From: Rubrolithibacter danxiaensis
Lineage (GTDB): Bacteria; Bacteroidota; Bacteroidia; Sphingobacteriales; Sphingobacteriaceae
Reading direction: 5' to 3'
Length of the DNA stretch: 64,000 nt
NCBI RefSeq assembly: GCF_047272945.1
Contig: NZ_JBKOPS010000003.1
Coordinates: 352,865-416,864 of the forward strand
Within the stretch, counting starts at the first letter, position 1; every line of letters starts with the position of its first letter. The position numbers and the translations under genes are program-made. This document shows, one piece after another, positions 1 to 8,837 of this stretch. Below the pieces are notes generated by a model. The model saw only the letters and a program-made list of their open reading frames with translations. It made no database searches and was not told where the DNA came from.

Positions 1-58
1 GTTAACGTTTTAGCCAAATTGCTCCAACTACTTTTGAATCAAATCAAAACAAAAAATT

Positions 59-997
59 ATGCATACCATATTAGGAGCAGGCGGACCAATCAGCAATGCG
101 TTGACACGCGAACTATCAAAAACAACGGAAACTGTTCGTTTAATTAGCCGCAGAGAAATTGCAACAAGAGGCAATACCACCTGGAAGAAAGGCGATTTAT
201 TAAACTTCTCTGAAATCTCTTCAGCCGTTAAGGGCTCATCTGTAATTTATTTGTGTGCGGGTTTAAAGTACGATAAAGAAATATGGAGACAGCAATGGCC
301 CATTATTATTAAAAATGTAATTAATGCGGCTAAAGAAAATAATGCCCGACTGATTTTTTTTGACAATGTATACATGTATGGCCGGGTAAAAGGCCCGATG
401 ACTGAGACTACTCCTTACAACCCGTCAAGCGTTAAAGGCGAAATCAGGGCAAAAATTGCCGATACCCTAATGCAGGAAGTTAAAGCCGGTAACCTACGTG
501 CCAGTATAGCACGTGGGGCTGATTTTTACGGTGCTACAGATTCCATGAATAGTTTCTTTGACATGATGGTTTTAGATAAACTTTCTAATAACCAAACTCC
601 GCAATGGATCGGTAATGTCAATACCTTACATTCCTTTACATACGTTCCCGATGCAGCTAAAGGCATGTATTTATTGGGGCAAAATCCGAAAAGCGATAAC
701 CAGATTTGGCATTTGCCTACAGCACCCGCAATAAAAGGAAAGGAATTTATTCGGCTTGCTGCCGATATTTTCAACAAGCATCCAAAATTTACGAAAATAA
801 ATAAACTGATGCTGCAACTGGTAGGATTATTTAACCCGGTTGTAAAAGGAACTGTAGAAATGTATTACCAATATCAGTACGATTACAACTTTAACTCCGA
901 TAAATTTGAAAAAGCTTTTGGAATAAATCCGACTTCTTATCACGAGGGAATACACTTTTTAAGTCAATCCTTCTACAATAAACGCAATGCTAAATAA
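59..997 (+). CDS. SDR-family NAD(P)-dependent oxidoreductase/epimerase
   Basis: The 312-residue protein is an extended short-chain dehydrogenase/reductase of the NAD-dependent epimerase/dehydratase type. A Rossmann glycine motif, GAGGPIS, lies at residues 6-12, and a Y-x-x-x-K catalytic pair (Y107, K111) follows a beta strand ending FFDN. The C-terminal part is the variable substrate domain, so the substrate cannot be named. The ATG is the first one after an AT-rich leader. The gene stands alone, 50 bp before the M3 peptidase gene on the same strand. The family assignment is firm; the substrate is unknown. Confidence 0.85.
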   Translation: MHTILGAGGPISNALTRELSKTTETVRLISRREIATRGNTTWKKGDLLNFSEISSAVKGSSVIYLCAGLKYDKEIWRQQWPIIIKNVINAAKENNARLIFFDNVYMYGRVKGPMTETTPYNPSSVKGEIRAKIADTLMQEVKAGNLRASIARGADFYGATDSMNSFFDMMVLDKLSNNQTPQWIGNVNTLHSFTYVPDAAKGMYLLGQNPKSDNQIWHLPTAPAIKGKEFIRLAADIFNKHPKFTKINKLMLQLVGLFNPVVKGTVEMYYQYQYDYNFNSDKFEKAFGINPTSYHEGIHFLSQSFYNKRNAK

Positions 998-1049
998 GAA
1001 TTTAAAACAACATGAACTGTATTTAACTTAGTAGCGTTAAATATTGATC

Positions 1050-2756
1050 ATGATAGCGAAAAAAGAAAGAAAATACATTCCGGCTGATTTAGAAATAAAA
1101 TGGGAAGCATTAGAACCGGCTTTTATCGAACTGAAAGAACGGCAAATCAACTCTGCTGAAGAACTTGAAACCTGGCTGAAAAACAGAAGCGAACTCGAAG
1201 CCGCCCTGGAAGAAGATTTCGCCTGGCGGTATATTAAAATGACCTGCGACACCACTGACGAAAAGCTGCTTCAGGATTTTCAATATTTTGCTACCGAAAT
1301 TGAACCTAAAATTGCGCCGCTTTCTAACGAACTGAATAAAAAATTCATAGAAAGCCCCTTTGCTGAGCAGCTCGACAAAGACAAATATTTCATTTACATA
1401 CGAGGTGTAAAAAAAGCGCTCGAACTTTTCAGGGAAGAAAATATTCCTTTATTAACCCAGATACAGGTAGAACAGCAGCAATACCAGTCTATAACAGGTT
1501 CCATGAGCGTAACGCTTGAAGGAAAAGAATATACGCTGGAACAAGCTTCGGTTTTTTTAAAAAATACAGACAGGAATATCCGGCAAAAAGCCTGGGAAGA
1601 AATCACAAACAGGAGGCTTCAAGACAAAAACAAACTGGATGATCTGTTTAACGGGTTACTGAAGTTGCGTCATCAGGTAGCAAAAAATGCGGGATTTGAG
1701 AATTTCCGGGATTATATGTTCCAGGCTTTAGGCAGATTTGATTACACACCTGAAGATTGTTTTAATTTTCATCATGCCATTGAACAGGAAATTGTACCAA
1801 TATTAAGGGAACAGGCTGAAAAAAGAAAAGAAGCTTTGGGATTAGAAAGCCTTAAACCCTGGGATACGGAAGTAGATACATCAGGAAAGGAGGCTTTAAA
1901 ACCGTTTCAAAACGGACAGGAGCTAATTGATAAATCCATTGAATGCTTCAAAGGTTTAAATTCCTATATCGGAGAACGTTTAGAAATAATGAAAGCAAAC
2001 GGCCTTTTTGATGTAGAAAGCAGGAAAGGAAAAGCTCCGGGCGGTTATAATTATCCTTTGGCAGAAACCGGCGCTCCGTTTATTTTCATGAATTCCGCCA
2101 ATACTTTTCGCGATTTAACAACCATGGTGCACGAAGGGGGGCATGCCGTGCATACCTTCATTTCGGCTGATTTGGAATTAAATGACTTTAAGCATCTTCC
2201 TTCGGAGGTTGCCGAACTTGCTTCCATGAGCATGGAGCTAATTTCAATGGATAAATGGGACGTATTTTTTAAGGATGAGCAGGAACTGAAACGTGCTAAA
2301 CGAGATCAGCTGAAAGATGTGCTGAAAACCTTGCCCTGGGTTGCGGTAGTCGACCAGTTTCAGCATTGGATTTATACCCATCCCGAACATACTACCGAAG
2401 AGCGAAAAGAGAGCTGGAAGCTAATATTTGAAAGATTCGGAAAGAATTTTGTTGATTGGTCTGGCTATGAGGAAGCAATGGAAAATCTGTGGCAAAAGCA
2501 ATTGCACATTTTTGAAGTTCCTTTTTATTACATTGAATATGCTATTGCTCAGTTAGGCGCTATCGCTGTATGGAAGAATTATAAACAAAATCCACAGCAG
2601 GGTTTAGAAAAATACCTGAATGCATTAAAACTAGGTTATACAAAATCCATTCGGGAAATTTATGAAACGGCAGGAATTAAGTTTGATTTCAGCGCAGACT
2701 ACGTAAAAGAACTGGCTCAATTTATCAAATCAGAATTAGCAAAACTGGAAGAATAA
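1050..2756 (+). CDS. M3 family oligoendopeptidase
   Basis: This is a zinc metallopeptidase of the thimet oligopeptidase/PepF group, which degrades oligopeptides in the cytoplasm. The zinc motif HEGGH lies at residues 361-365 and a probable third ligand at about Glu389 in a PSEVAELASMSME context. The N-terminal half is the long helical M3 domain. The length (568 residues) is usual for Bacteroidota M3 enzymes. An upstream in-frame TTG at 1044 would add two residues; the ATG at 1050 is preferred. There is no signal peptide. A hairpin follows the stop codon, so the gene is probably the end of its transcript. Confidence 0.93.
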   Translation: MIAKKERKYIPADLEIKWEALEPAFIELKERQINSAEELETWLKNRSELEAALEEDFAWRYIKMTCDTTDEKLLQDFQYFATEIEPKIAPLSNELNKKFIESPFAEQLDKDKYFIYIRGVKKALELFREENIPLLTQIQVEQQQYQSITGSMSVTLEGKEYTLEQASVFLKNTDRNIRQKAWEEITNRRLQDKNKLDDLFNGLLKLRHQVAKNAGFENFRDYMFQALGRFDYTPEDCFNFHHAIEQEIVPILREQAEKRKEALGLESLKPWDTEVDTSGKEALKPFQNGQELIDKSIECFKGLNSYIGERLEIMKANGLFDVESRKGKAPGGYNYPLAETGAPFIFMNSANTFRDLTTMVHEGGHAVHTFISADLELNDFKHLPSEVAELASMSMELISMDKWDVFFKDEQELKRAKRDQLKDVLKTLPWVAVVDQFQHWIYTHPEHTTEERKESWKLIFERFGKNFVDWSGYEEAMENLWQKQLHIFEVPFYYIEYAIAQLGAIAVWKNYKQNPQQGLEKYLNALKLGYTKSIREIYETAGIKFDFSADYVKELAQFIKSELAKLEE

Positions 2757-2761
2757 CACTG

Positions 2762-2806
2762 AACGGAGGGTTCAGAAAAATTTTCCTGAACTCTCCGTTA
2801 TTATCT
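2762..2806 (+). terminator. Hairpin terminator after the M3 peptidase
   Basis: Arms at 2762-2775 and 2786-2799 pair over 14 positions with one mismatch (AACGGAGGGTTCAG against CTGAACTCTCCGTT), with a 10-nt loop. The hairpin begins 6 bp after the stop codon and is followed by a weak T-rich stretch. Confidence 0.65.
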
Positions 2807-2867
2807 TTAAAAATTTAAGCTTCAGGCAAAAATTTAAACTTTTTATAAGCAGAAAGGTTATGAGATA

Positions 2868-3539
2868 ATGAAAAAGTTGTTTCTTACCTTTCTTCTTCTC
2901 TCATTCTTCACTCATAGTTTTGCCCAGAAATGGGAAATTCATAAAATTGATGATTCTATCCAGGTTCTTTTACCCGGGGATATTCAGAAAAAAGACACCC
3001 TAAATCAAACTATCATTTCCGCTAAAACTGCTTTCGGAAATATTTTAATTACCATAAGCCCTGATAATCCTAAAGCAACTCCGGATATTGAAAAGAAAAA
3101 GCACCTGGATCAGTATTATTCAGATTATATCGAAAAAATAACTACAGGATCAAAAGGAACCGTATCTGACGAAAATGACACTACGATAGGAAACTTAAGA
3201 GTAAAAGATTTTACGCTCGCCTTAGATAGTGGCAGCGGCAAACAAATACGCAATATTCGTATCCTGCACGAAAACAGTGCTACTTATACCTTCCAATTTC
3301 TTTACCAGGATCTGCACAAAGAATACGCAGAAGCGGAGAAGGAGAAATTTTTTAGCTCGATAAAAATCGTTCCACCCGCTACTATTCAAAGCCAGTTTAC
3401 CAAACCAGGAAACACAACCGGGCGAAGTGCTACACAAGGGCAAACCAATCTTACAATTGCCGGAATTATACTGGCTGTTATAATCATACTGGCTGTTATT
3501 TTTATAATACGAAGAAAAAAGAAACATCAGCATCATTAA
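2868..3539 (+). CDS. Secreted/membrane-anchored hypothetical protein
   Basis: I do not recognise a domain. The 223-residue protein starts with a clear signal peptide (hydrophobic residues 4-17, cleavage near FAQ at 18-20). A predicted extracytoplasmic domain of about 150 residues follows, then a Gly/Thr/Gln-rich linker, one transmembrane helix at about 194-213, and a basic tail rich in Arg, Lys and His. The topology therefore has the domain outside and a C-terminal anchor with a short cytoplasmic tail. It lies between the M3 peptidase and an amino-acid permease, with intergenic gaps that do not suggest an operon. Confidence 0.7.
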   Translation: MKKLFLTFLLLSFFTHSFAQKWEIHKIDDSIQVLLPGDIQKKDTLNQTIISAKTAFGNILITISPDNPKATPDIEKKKHLDQYYSDYIEKITTGSKGTVSDENDTTIGNLRVKDFTLALDSGSGKQIRNIRILHENSATYTFQFLYQDLHKEYAEAEKEKFFSSIKIVPPATIQSQFTKPGNTTGRSATQGQTNLTIAGIILAVIIILAVIFIIRRKKKHQHH

Positions 3540-3625
3540 CAGCACTGCGATTGTTTAATTATTTCTATCATTCAGTCTTAAATAATTTTTAAGTTTGAGG
3601 GATATATTATTAACAATTCCGTCTG

Positions 3626-5347
3626 ATGGCATTTAATTTCTTTCGTAAAAAGCCCCTCTCTAAAATTTTAAATGATATTGAAAGCGGTTATAGCGATGGC
3701 GAAAGTTTAGACACAAATGCAAGGCTGCATAAAGTACTGAAAGTAAGGGACCTTACTTTTATGGGAATTGCGGCCGTAATAGGAGCCGGAATTTTTTCAA
3801 CTATCGGAGAAGCTTCTTTTCATGGAGGCCCCGGTGTTACTATCCTTTTCATTCTTACAGCTGTAACCTGCGGTTTTTCTGCACTTTGCTATGCAGAATT
3901 TGCTTCACGTATTCCGGTTTCGGGCAGTGCTTATACCTATGCCTACGCTTCATTTGGTGAATTAATAGCATGGATTATCGGCTGGGATCTGCTTATGGAA
4001 TACGCCATCGGAAACATTGCCGTCGCTATTTCATGGAGTGAATATTTTACCAATCTGCTAGAAGGATTTAATATCCATGTCCCCTCCTACTTAACTATGG
4101 ATTATCTTTCGGCCTACAGGGCTCATGATAAAATCCAGCAGTTAACAGCCGCCAATCAACTGTCAGAAATAACTGATAATTTACGTTTCCAGGCTTCCGC
4201 ATGGGAAAATGCACCTGCACTTGGAAGTTTGAAATTAATTGCCGACATCCCTGCACTTCTGATCGTTGCATTAATAACCTACCTGGTTTATATCGGAATC
4301 AGGGAAACAAAAAAAGCAACCAATGCAATGGTGATGCTAAAAATAGGAGTTGTAATAGCAGTGATTATACTTGGAGCTTTTTATATTACTCCGGCCAACT
4401 GGTCACCCTTTTTACCCAACGGCTTTGGTGGTGTAATGAAAGGCGTTTCGGGCGTTTTCTTTGCTTATATCGGTTTTGATGCCATTTCTACAACTGCAGA
4501 AGAATGTGAAAATCCGCAAAGAGACCTTCCGAAAGGAATGATATATTCATTAATTATTTGCACCATTCTTTATATTCTTATTGCCTTAGTCCTTACGGGG
4601 ATGGTCAATTACAAGGATTTACAGGTGGGTGACCCATTGGCGTATGTTTTTGAACAGGTAGGACTAACTAAAATAAGTTATATCATTTCAGTTAGTGCCG
4701 TTATTGCTACAGCAAGTGTGCTGCTAATCTTTCAGATGGGACAGCCTCGTATCTGGATGAGTATGAGCAGGGACGGTTTACTGCCGAAGGCATTCTCCTT
4801 TATTCATCCAAAATACAAAACACCTACTTTTTCTACTATTGTTACCGGTATTGTTGTGGCAGTTCCGGCGCTGTTCATGAACCTTACAGAGGTAACTGAT
4901 CTTACCAGCATCGGTACTTTATTTGCTTTTGTACTGGTTTGCGGCGGCGTTTTATTATTACCGAAAGAAGAAATAGAACAAAGCAAAGGAAAATTCAAAA
5001 TTCCTTATATAAACTCGAAATACATTATTCCGGTATTATTTATTGTTGGTATTATTACTTTTTGGCAGCCTTTAATTATGCTCATTAGTTTAACTAAGGA
5101 CTGGCATTCTTTAAAAGATGATCTTCCTTATTTTCTGTTTATTCTTCTGTCGGCTACGCTTGCAGTTCTTTCCTTTACCAAAAATTTATCCTTAATACCT
5201 GTTTTAGGTTTACTCAGCTGCTTTTATTTAATGACAGAATTAGGATACACCAACTGGCTGCGTTTTTTAATCTGGCTCGGTATGGGGCTGATTGTTTACT
5301 TTTCGTACAGTTACAAAAACAGCCGGTTAAACAAGAGTAGCTACTAG
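3626..5347 (+). CDS. APC-superfamily amino acid permease
   Basis: This is an inner-membrane amino acid transporter of the cationic amino acid transporter (CAT)-like branch of the APC superfamily. The 573-residue protein has a soluble N-terminus of about 45 residues, then the hallmark first helix with GIAAVIGAGIFSTIGEA. At least 12 hydrophobic helices follow, including the FFAYIGFDAISTTAEE segment typical of helix 8 in CAT-like permeases. A long loop between early helices (about residues 155-195) is usual in Bacteroidota members. The substrate is not determined from sequence. Confidence 0.92.
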   Translation: MAFNFFRKKPLSKILNDIESGYSDGESLDTNARLHKVLKVRDLTFMGIAAVIGAGIFSTIGEASFHGGPGVTILFILTAVTCGFSALCYAEFASRIPVSGSAYTYAYASFGELIAWIIGWDLLMEYAIGNIAVAISWSEYFTNLLEGFNIHVPSYLTMDYLSAYRAHDKIQQLTAANQLSEITDNLRFQASAWENAPALGSLKLIADIPALLIVALITYLVYIGIRETKKATNAMVMLKIGVVIAVIILGAFYITPANWSPFLPNGFGGVMKGVSGVFFAYIGFDAISTTAEECENPQRDLPKGMIYSLIICTILYILIALVLTGMVNYKDLQVGDPLAYVFEQVGLTKISYIISVSAVIATASVLLIFQMGQPRIWMSMSRDGLLPKAFSFIHPKYKTPTFSTIVTGIVVAVPALFMNLTEVTDLTSIGTLFAFVLVCGGVLLLPKEEIEQSKGKFKIPYINSKYIIPVLFIVGIITFWQPLIMLISLTKDWHSLKDDLPYFLFILLSATLAVLSFTKNLSLIPVLGLLSCFYLMTELGYTNWLRFLIWLGMGLIVYFSYSYKNSRLNKSSY

Positions 5348-5349
5348 TT

Positions 5350-5500
5350 TATGATAGATAGCGGATGGGGCATAGTTCATAGCAGATAGATCATAGATAT
5401 TATTCATGGCGTTTGATTTATAGGATTTGAGGTGCACGTCCAGCATGCTATCGACTATAAACTATGCCATGAACCATGAACTATACCTATGAACTATAAG
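5350..5500. repeat. Low-complexity inverted-repeat spacer (CATAGTTCATAG-type)
   Basis: The spacer between the convergent permease and kup genes consists of short permutations of CATAG, ATGAAC and CTATAA. ATAGTTCATAG (5372-5382) is a perfect 11-bp inverted match to CTATGAACTAT (5487-5497), and GGCATAGT (5369-5376) matches ACTATGCC (5461-5468). It could fold into a long imperfect hairpin or act as a bidirectional terminator. I see no gene in it. Confidence 0.5.
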
Positions 5501-5508
5501 CCTGTAAG

Positions 5509-7455
5509 CTAAGAACTACGTAGCCGTTTTAATTCAATATCTTCTGTGGTGGTTACAATAAGTGGTACCTGTTCAACGGTTACAAAACTCAGATCCAATC
5601 CAAAACCTCTCTCCTCAGATAAGCTGAAATGTTTCAGAATGAAGTAGTAGTCCATCATAAAACGTTCTATAAAATTCAGTTTATTTGACCTTGAAAGTAC
5701 CTTTTCGAGAACAACGAACCTGAAATCACCAACTATTTTATGTTTATTTAACGACTCGTATTTACTTGTGATATCAATTTCGCCGTTTTTAACCAATTCT
5801 TCAACCACCAGCCTGAATAAGAGATTTATTTTTTGCTCAACTCTGAAACCAAGTTTAAAATCAACCCGGATCAATTTTCCGGGTATAAGAAAATCAACTT
5901 TATACTCCCTAGTATAAGGCTCGTCCATTACATCCACATGCACAAGCCAGTACACATCTGCCCTTTTAGGTTGTTTCTGTAAAATTGAGTAAATAATTTT
6001 TGATTCAATTTCTGAGCGGAAATTAGCGCTGGTTAAATATACCAGCTGAGATGAGTACTTCGGAACTGTTGTATCCTCACTTAATTCTTTAATAATTGGA
6101 AAATAATCTTCGATCTCTACAAACTTAACATAGCGGTTTTTGATTTTTCTTGCTGATGCCCATGACCACATAACAGAGAAAATAATTACTGACAACATCA
6201 GTGTAAACCATCCTCCATGAAGGAATTTTGCCATATTTCCTGATAGGAACGCCAACTCAATAATTCCGTAGACACTTGCGAAAGTAACAATGAGATAGGT
6301 TGGAAATTTCTTCATTTTGAGATAGACCGACATCAAAATGGTTGTCATCATAAAAGTCAGCGTTATGGCTAAACCATAAGCTCCCTCCATATTGGATGAC
6401 TTTTGAAATATAAACACCACAATCATACATCCGACCCACAATATCCAGTTCATGGATGGTACATAAAGCTGGCCTTTTTGATTAGACGGGTAATTTATTT
6501 TAACTTTTGGCCATAAGTTTAGACGAACAGCTTCCGAAATGAGGGTAAACGAACCGGAAATCATCGCCTGGCTGGCAATTACCGCTGCTATGGTTGCTAT
6601 ACCGATTGCAAAGAACTTAAAGTCCTCGGGCACTATGGAGTAAAATGGATTTTCGTTATGTAGAACAGCACCCTGATGCTGCAATAGCCAAACGCCCTGT
6701 CCGAAATAATTAAGCAATAAGGCAGTTTTAACATAAATCCAGCTTATCCGGATGTTTGATCTTCCGCAATGTCCCAGATCAGAATACAAAGCCTCGGCAC
6801 CCGTTGTACATAAAAAAACAGCTCCGAGGATAAACAGGGCTTTAGGGTTGGCTGCTAAAATATGATATGCGTAGTACGGATTAATAGCCTTTACAATACT
6901 TGGCATCTGGAAAACATACATGGAACCAAAAACAGCCATGGTAGTAAACCATATGAGCATTAAAGGGCCGAACGCTCTTCCAACAAGTGATGTTCCAAAT
7001 TGCTGAATAATGAATAACGAGGTAATAATCAGCATTACAATAGGCATTGTAGGCATGCCGGGATAGATATTTCCCAATTCTTCAATAGCTGCCGAAACTG
7101 TGATTGGGGGAGTTATCATGCCATCGGCTAAAAGTGATGATCCGCCAATCATGGCCGGAATAACAAGCCAGCGTGCTTTTTTTCGAACCAGTGATAGTAA
7201 TGAAAAAATTCCTCCTTCACCCTTGTTATCTGCTCTAAGGGTAATTATAACATACTTTATGGTGGTTTGTAAGGTCAGTGTCCAAAATATGCAGGATAAA
7301 CCTCCTAAAACAATATCCGGAGTGATAATATTTTTTTCACCAATAATAGCTTTAAAAACATATAAAGGTGAGGTTCCAATATCGCCGTAAATTATCCCTA
7401 AACTAATTAATAAACCAGCAGCAGATAGTTTATGCAGATTTTTATGATTTCCCAC
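5509..7455 (-). CDS. kup: Kup-type potassium uptake permease
   Basis: This is a low-affinity potassium transporter of the KUP/HAK/KT family, probably a proton symporter in the inner membrane. The family signature GIIYGDIGTSPLYVF is near residues 20-34. About 12 transmembrane helices occupy residues 15-455, and a cytoplasmic C-terminal domain runs to residue 648, the usual bacterial length. The start is a GTG preceded by no convincing ribosome-binding site. The gene is convergent with the permease and divergent from the T9SS sorting-domain gene. Confidence 0.95.
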   Translation of the reverse strand: MGNHKNLHKLSAAGLLISLGIIYGDIGTSPLYVFKAIIGEKNIITPDIVLGGLSCIFWTLTLQTTIKYVIITLRADNKGEGGIFSLLSLVRKKARWLVIPAMIGGSSLLADGMITPPITVSAAIEELGNIYPGMPTMPIVMLIITSLFIIQQFGTSLVGRAFGPLMLIWFTTMAVFGSMYVFQMPSIVKAINPYYAYHILAANPKALFILGAVFLCTTGAEALYSDLGHCGRSNIRISWIYVKTALLLNYFGQGVWLLQHQGAVLHNENPFYSIVPEDFKFFAIGIATIAAVIASQAMISGSFTLISEAVRLNLWPKVKINYPSNQKGQLYVPSMNWILWVGCMIVVFIFQKSSNMEGAYGLAITLTFMMTTILMSVYLKMKKFPTYLIVTFASVYGIIELAFLSGNMAKFLHGGWFTLMLSVIIFSVMWSWASARKIKNRYVKFVEIEDYFPIIKELSEDTTVPKYSSQLVYLTSANFRSEIESKIIYSILQKQPKRADVYWLVHVDVMDEPYTREYKVDFLIPGKLIRVDFKLGFRVEQKINLLFRLVVEELVKNGEIDITSKYESLNKHKIVGDFRFVVLEKVLSRSNKLNFIERFMMDYYFILKHFSLSEERGFGLDLSFVTVEQVPLIVTTTEDIELKRLRSS

Positions 7456-7622
7456 TTCTATTTTTATTTACCGGGCACAAAAGTACAGCTATCCGCAGAA
7501 TTAACAAAGGTGAAAATCAGTGCCTCCAATAAACGCTTAGTATCCTGTTTCTTCATACTGTTAAAATATGTTAAATCCCTATTTATTTGCTTCTGCAACA
7601 AACATTTTTGATTTATAATTTA

Positions 7623-7630
7623 TAATTTTG
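7623..7630 (+). promoter_or_regulatory. Putative Bacteroidota -7 box
   Basis: TAATTTTG fits the Bacteroidota -7 consensus TAnnTTTG and lies 16 bp before the ATG at 7647. A TTTG at 7607-7610 is too close to be a standard -33 box, so only the -7 part is proposed. Confidence 0.35.
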
Positions 7631-7646
7631 TTATGGAGATTAACGG

Positions 7647-8168
7647 ATGAAGAAACTCTACTCACTTTTTTTCAGCTTTTTTATATTTTTAAATGCATCA
7701 GCCGCATTTAAAAGCATACTTTATGCTGCAGAAAGAGAGTTGTCAGATACTTCTAAAACCAAAACTCCCGCCAAAATAACCGATACACGACCAGACAAAC
7801 CTCCTTTTTTAAACAGTGGCGTAGGTATTAATCTGGTACCTTTTAAACCTAATACCAAATCAGCAACAATTGCGCCAATAAAAAACAACGGGCAGGAAGA
7901 TGATAAGGTAATAAGCAATGTAAAAGTTTATCCCAATCCTATTGAAGATTCTGTAAATCTCTCATATAACTTAAATAAGGAATCAAACGTCACTATTAAA
8001 ATAATGGATATTCTCGGGAACGAAATAACAACGCTTCTTTCTCAGAAAATACCGGCAGGTGAGCAGTTGAATACCTTTAATATCGCCTCAAAACTAAACA
8101 GCGGTTTTTATTTTATCCGTTTAATTGTAGGTAGCGAAAGCGTGGTTAAAAGAATTTCGGTACTATAA
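7647..8168 (+). CDS. Small secreted protein with T9SS type A sorting domain
   Basis: The 173-residue protein has an N-terminal signal peptide (hydrophobic core about 5-20), a short low-complexity region rich in Thr, Lys and Pro, and a C-terminal domain of about 75 residues. That domain starts at KVYPNPIEDSVNLSY and ends in FYFIRLIVGSESVVKRISVL, the pattern of the type IX secretion type A sorting signal. Almost nothing lies between signal peptide and sorting domain, so the exported mature protein would be tiny. It may be a sorting module without cargo or a small surface peptide. Confidence 0.8.
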   Translation: MKKLYSLFFSFFIFLNASAAFKSILYAAERELSDTSKTKTPAKITDTRPDKPPFLNSGVGINLVPFKPNTKSATIAPIKNNGQEDDKVISNVKVYPNPIEDSVNLSYNLNKESNVTIKIMDILGNEITTLLSQKIPAGEQLNTFNIASKLNSGFYFIRLIVGSESVVKRISVL

Positions 8169-8205
8169 TCCTTCGCTCTCTTTAACCTGTTGATTGTAGT
8201 TTACC

Positions 8206-8213
8206 TATCTTCG
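8206..8213 (+). promoter_or_regulatory. Putative -7 box just before the FAH-family gene
   Basis: TATCTTCG matches the TAnnTTTG-like Bacteroidota -7 element with one change and ends 4 bp before the ATG at 8218. If it is used, the transcript would be leaderless or nearly so. Confidence 0.4.
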
Positions 8214-8217
8214 CGTT

Positions 8218-8829
8218 ATGAAAATTATTGCGATTGGTCGAAATTACAAAGCTCATGCACTTGAACTGAACAATCCCGTTCCTGATGTTCCTGTAATATT
8301 TATGAAACCCGACACTGCCGTTTTAAAAGATAACAGGCCATTTTACCATCCTGACTTTTCAGAAGATATTCATCATGAAATTGAACTTGTTCTTAAAGTA
8401 AGTAAAGAAGGTAAACATATTTCCGAGAAATTTGCTGCTAACTATTTCGAAGAAATTGCTTTAGGAGTTGATTTTACGGCAAGGGACCTTCAGCAAAAAC
8501 ATAAAGAAAAAGGGCTTCCCTGGGAACTGGCCAAAGCGTTTGATAATTCTGCCCCTGTAAGCAGGTTTATAAGTAAAGATCAGTTTGAAAGCATATACAA
8601 TATTAATTTCAGGCTGGATATAAATAACAATACGGTACAGAAAGGGAATACACAAAACCTGCTTTTCTCGTTCGAAAAAATAATTTCCTTTGTATCTCAA
8701 TACATTACAATTAAAAAAGGTGACCTCATTTTTACTGGAACTCCCGAAGGGGTTGGAAAAATAAAAATCGGCGACAGACTGGAAGGATATTTGGAAGAAG
8801 AAAAACTCCTGGACTTTTATATAAAGTAA
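8218..8829 (+). CDS. Fumarylacetoacetate hydrolase (FAH) family protein
   Basis: This is a single-domain FAH/HpcE-like hydrolase or isomerase of 203 residues, the normal length for the short YcgM-like group. It has the N-terminal IGRNYKAHALE motif, an acidic metal-binding segment with HHEIEL near residues 58-63, GVDFTARDLQ at about 83-92, and the C-terminal GDLIFTGTPEGVG loop. The family acts on beta-diketo acids such as acylpyruvates; the substrate here is not known. It is followed after 8 bp by the M23 peptidase gene and probably cotranscribed with it and bcp. Confidence 0.92.
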   Translation: MKIIAIGRNYKAHALELNNPVPDVPVIFMKPDTAVLKDNRPFYHPDFSEDIHHEIELVLKVSKEGKHISEKFAANYFEEIALGVDFTARDLQQKHKEKGLPWELAKAFDNSAPVSRFISKDQFESIYNINFRLDINNNTVQKGNTQNLLFSFEKIISFVSQYITIKKGDLIFTGTPEGVGKIKIGDRLEGYLEEEKLLDFYIK

Positions 8830-8837
8830 AATTATTA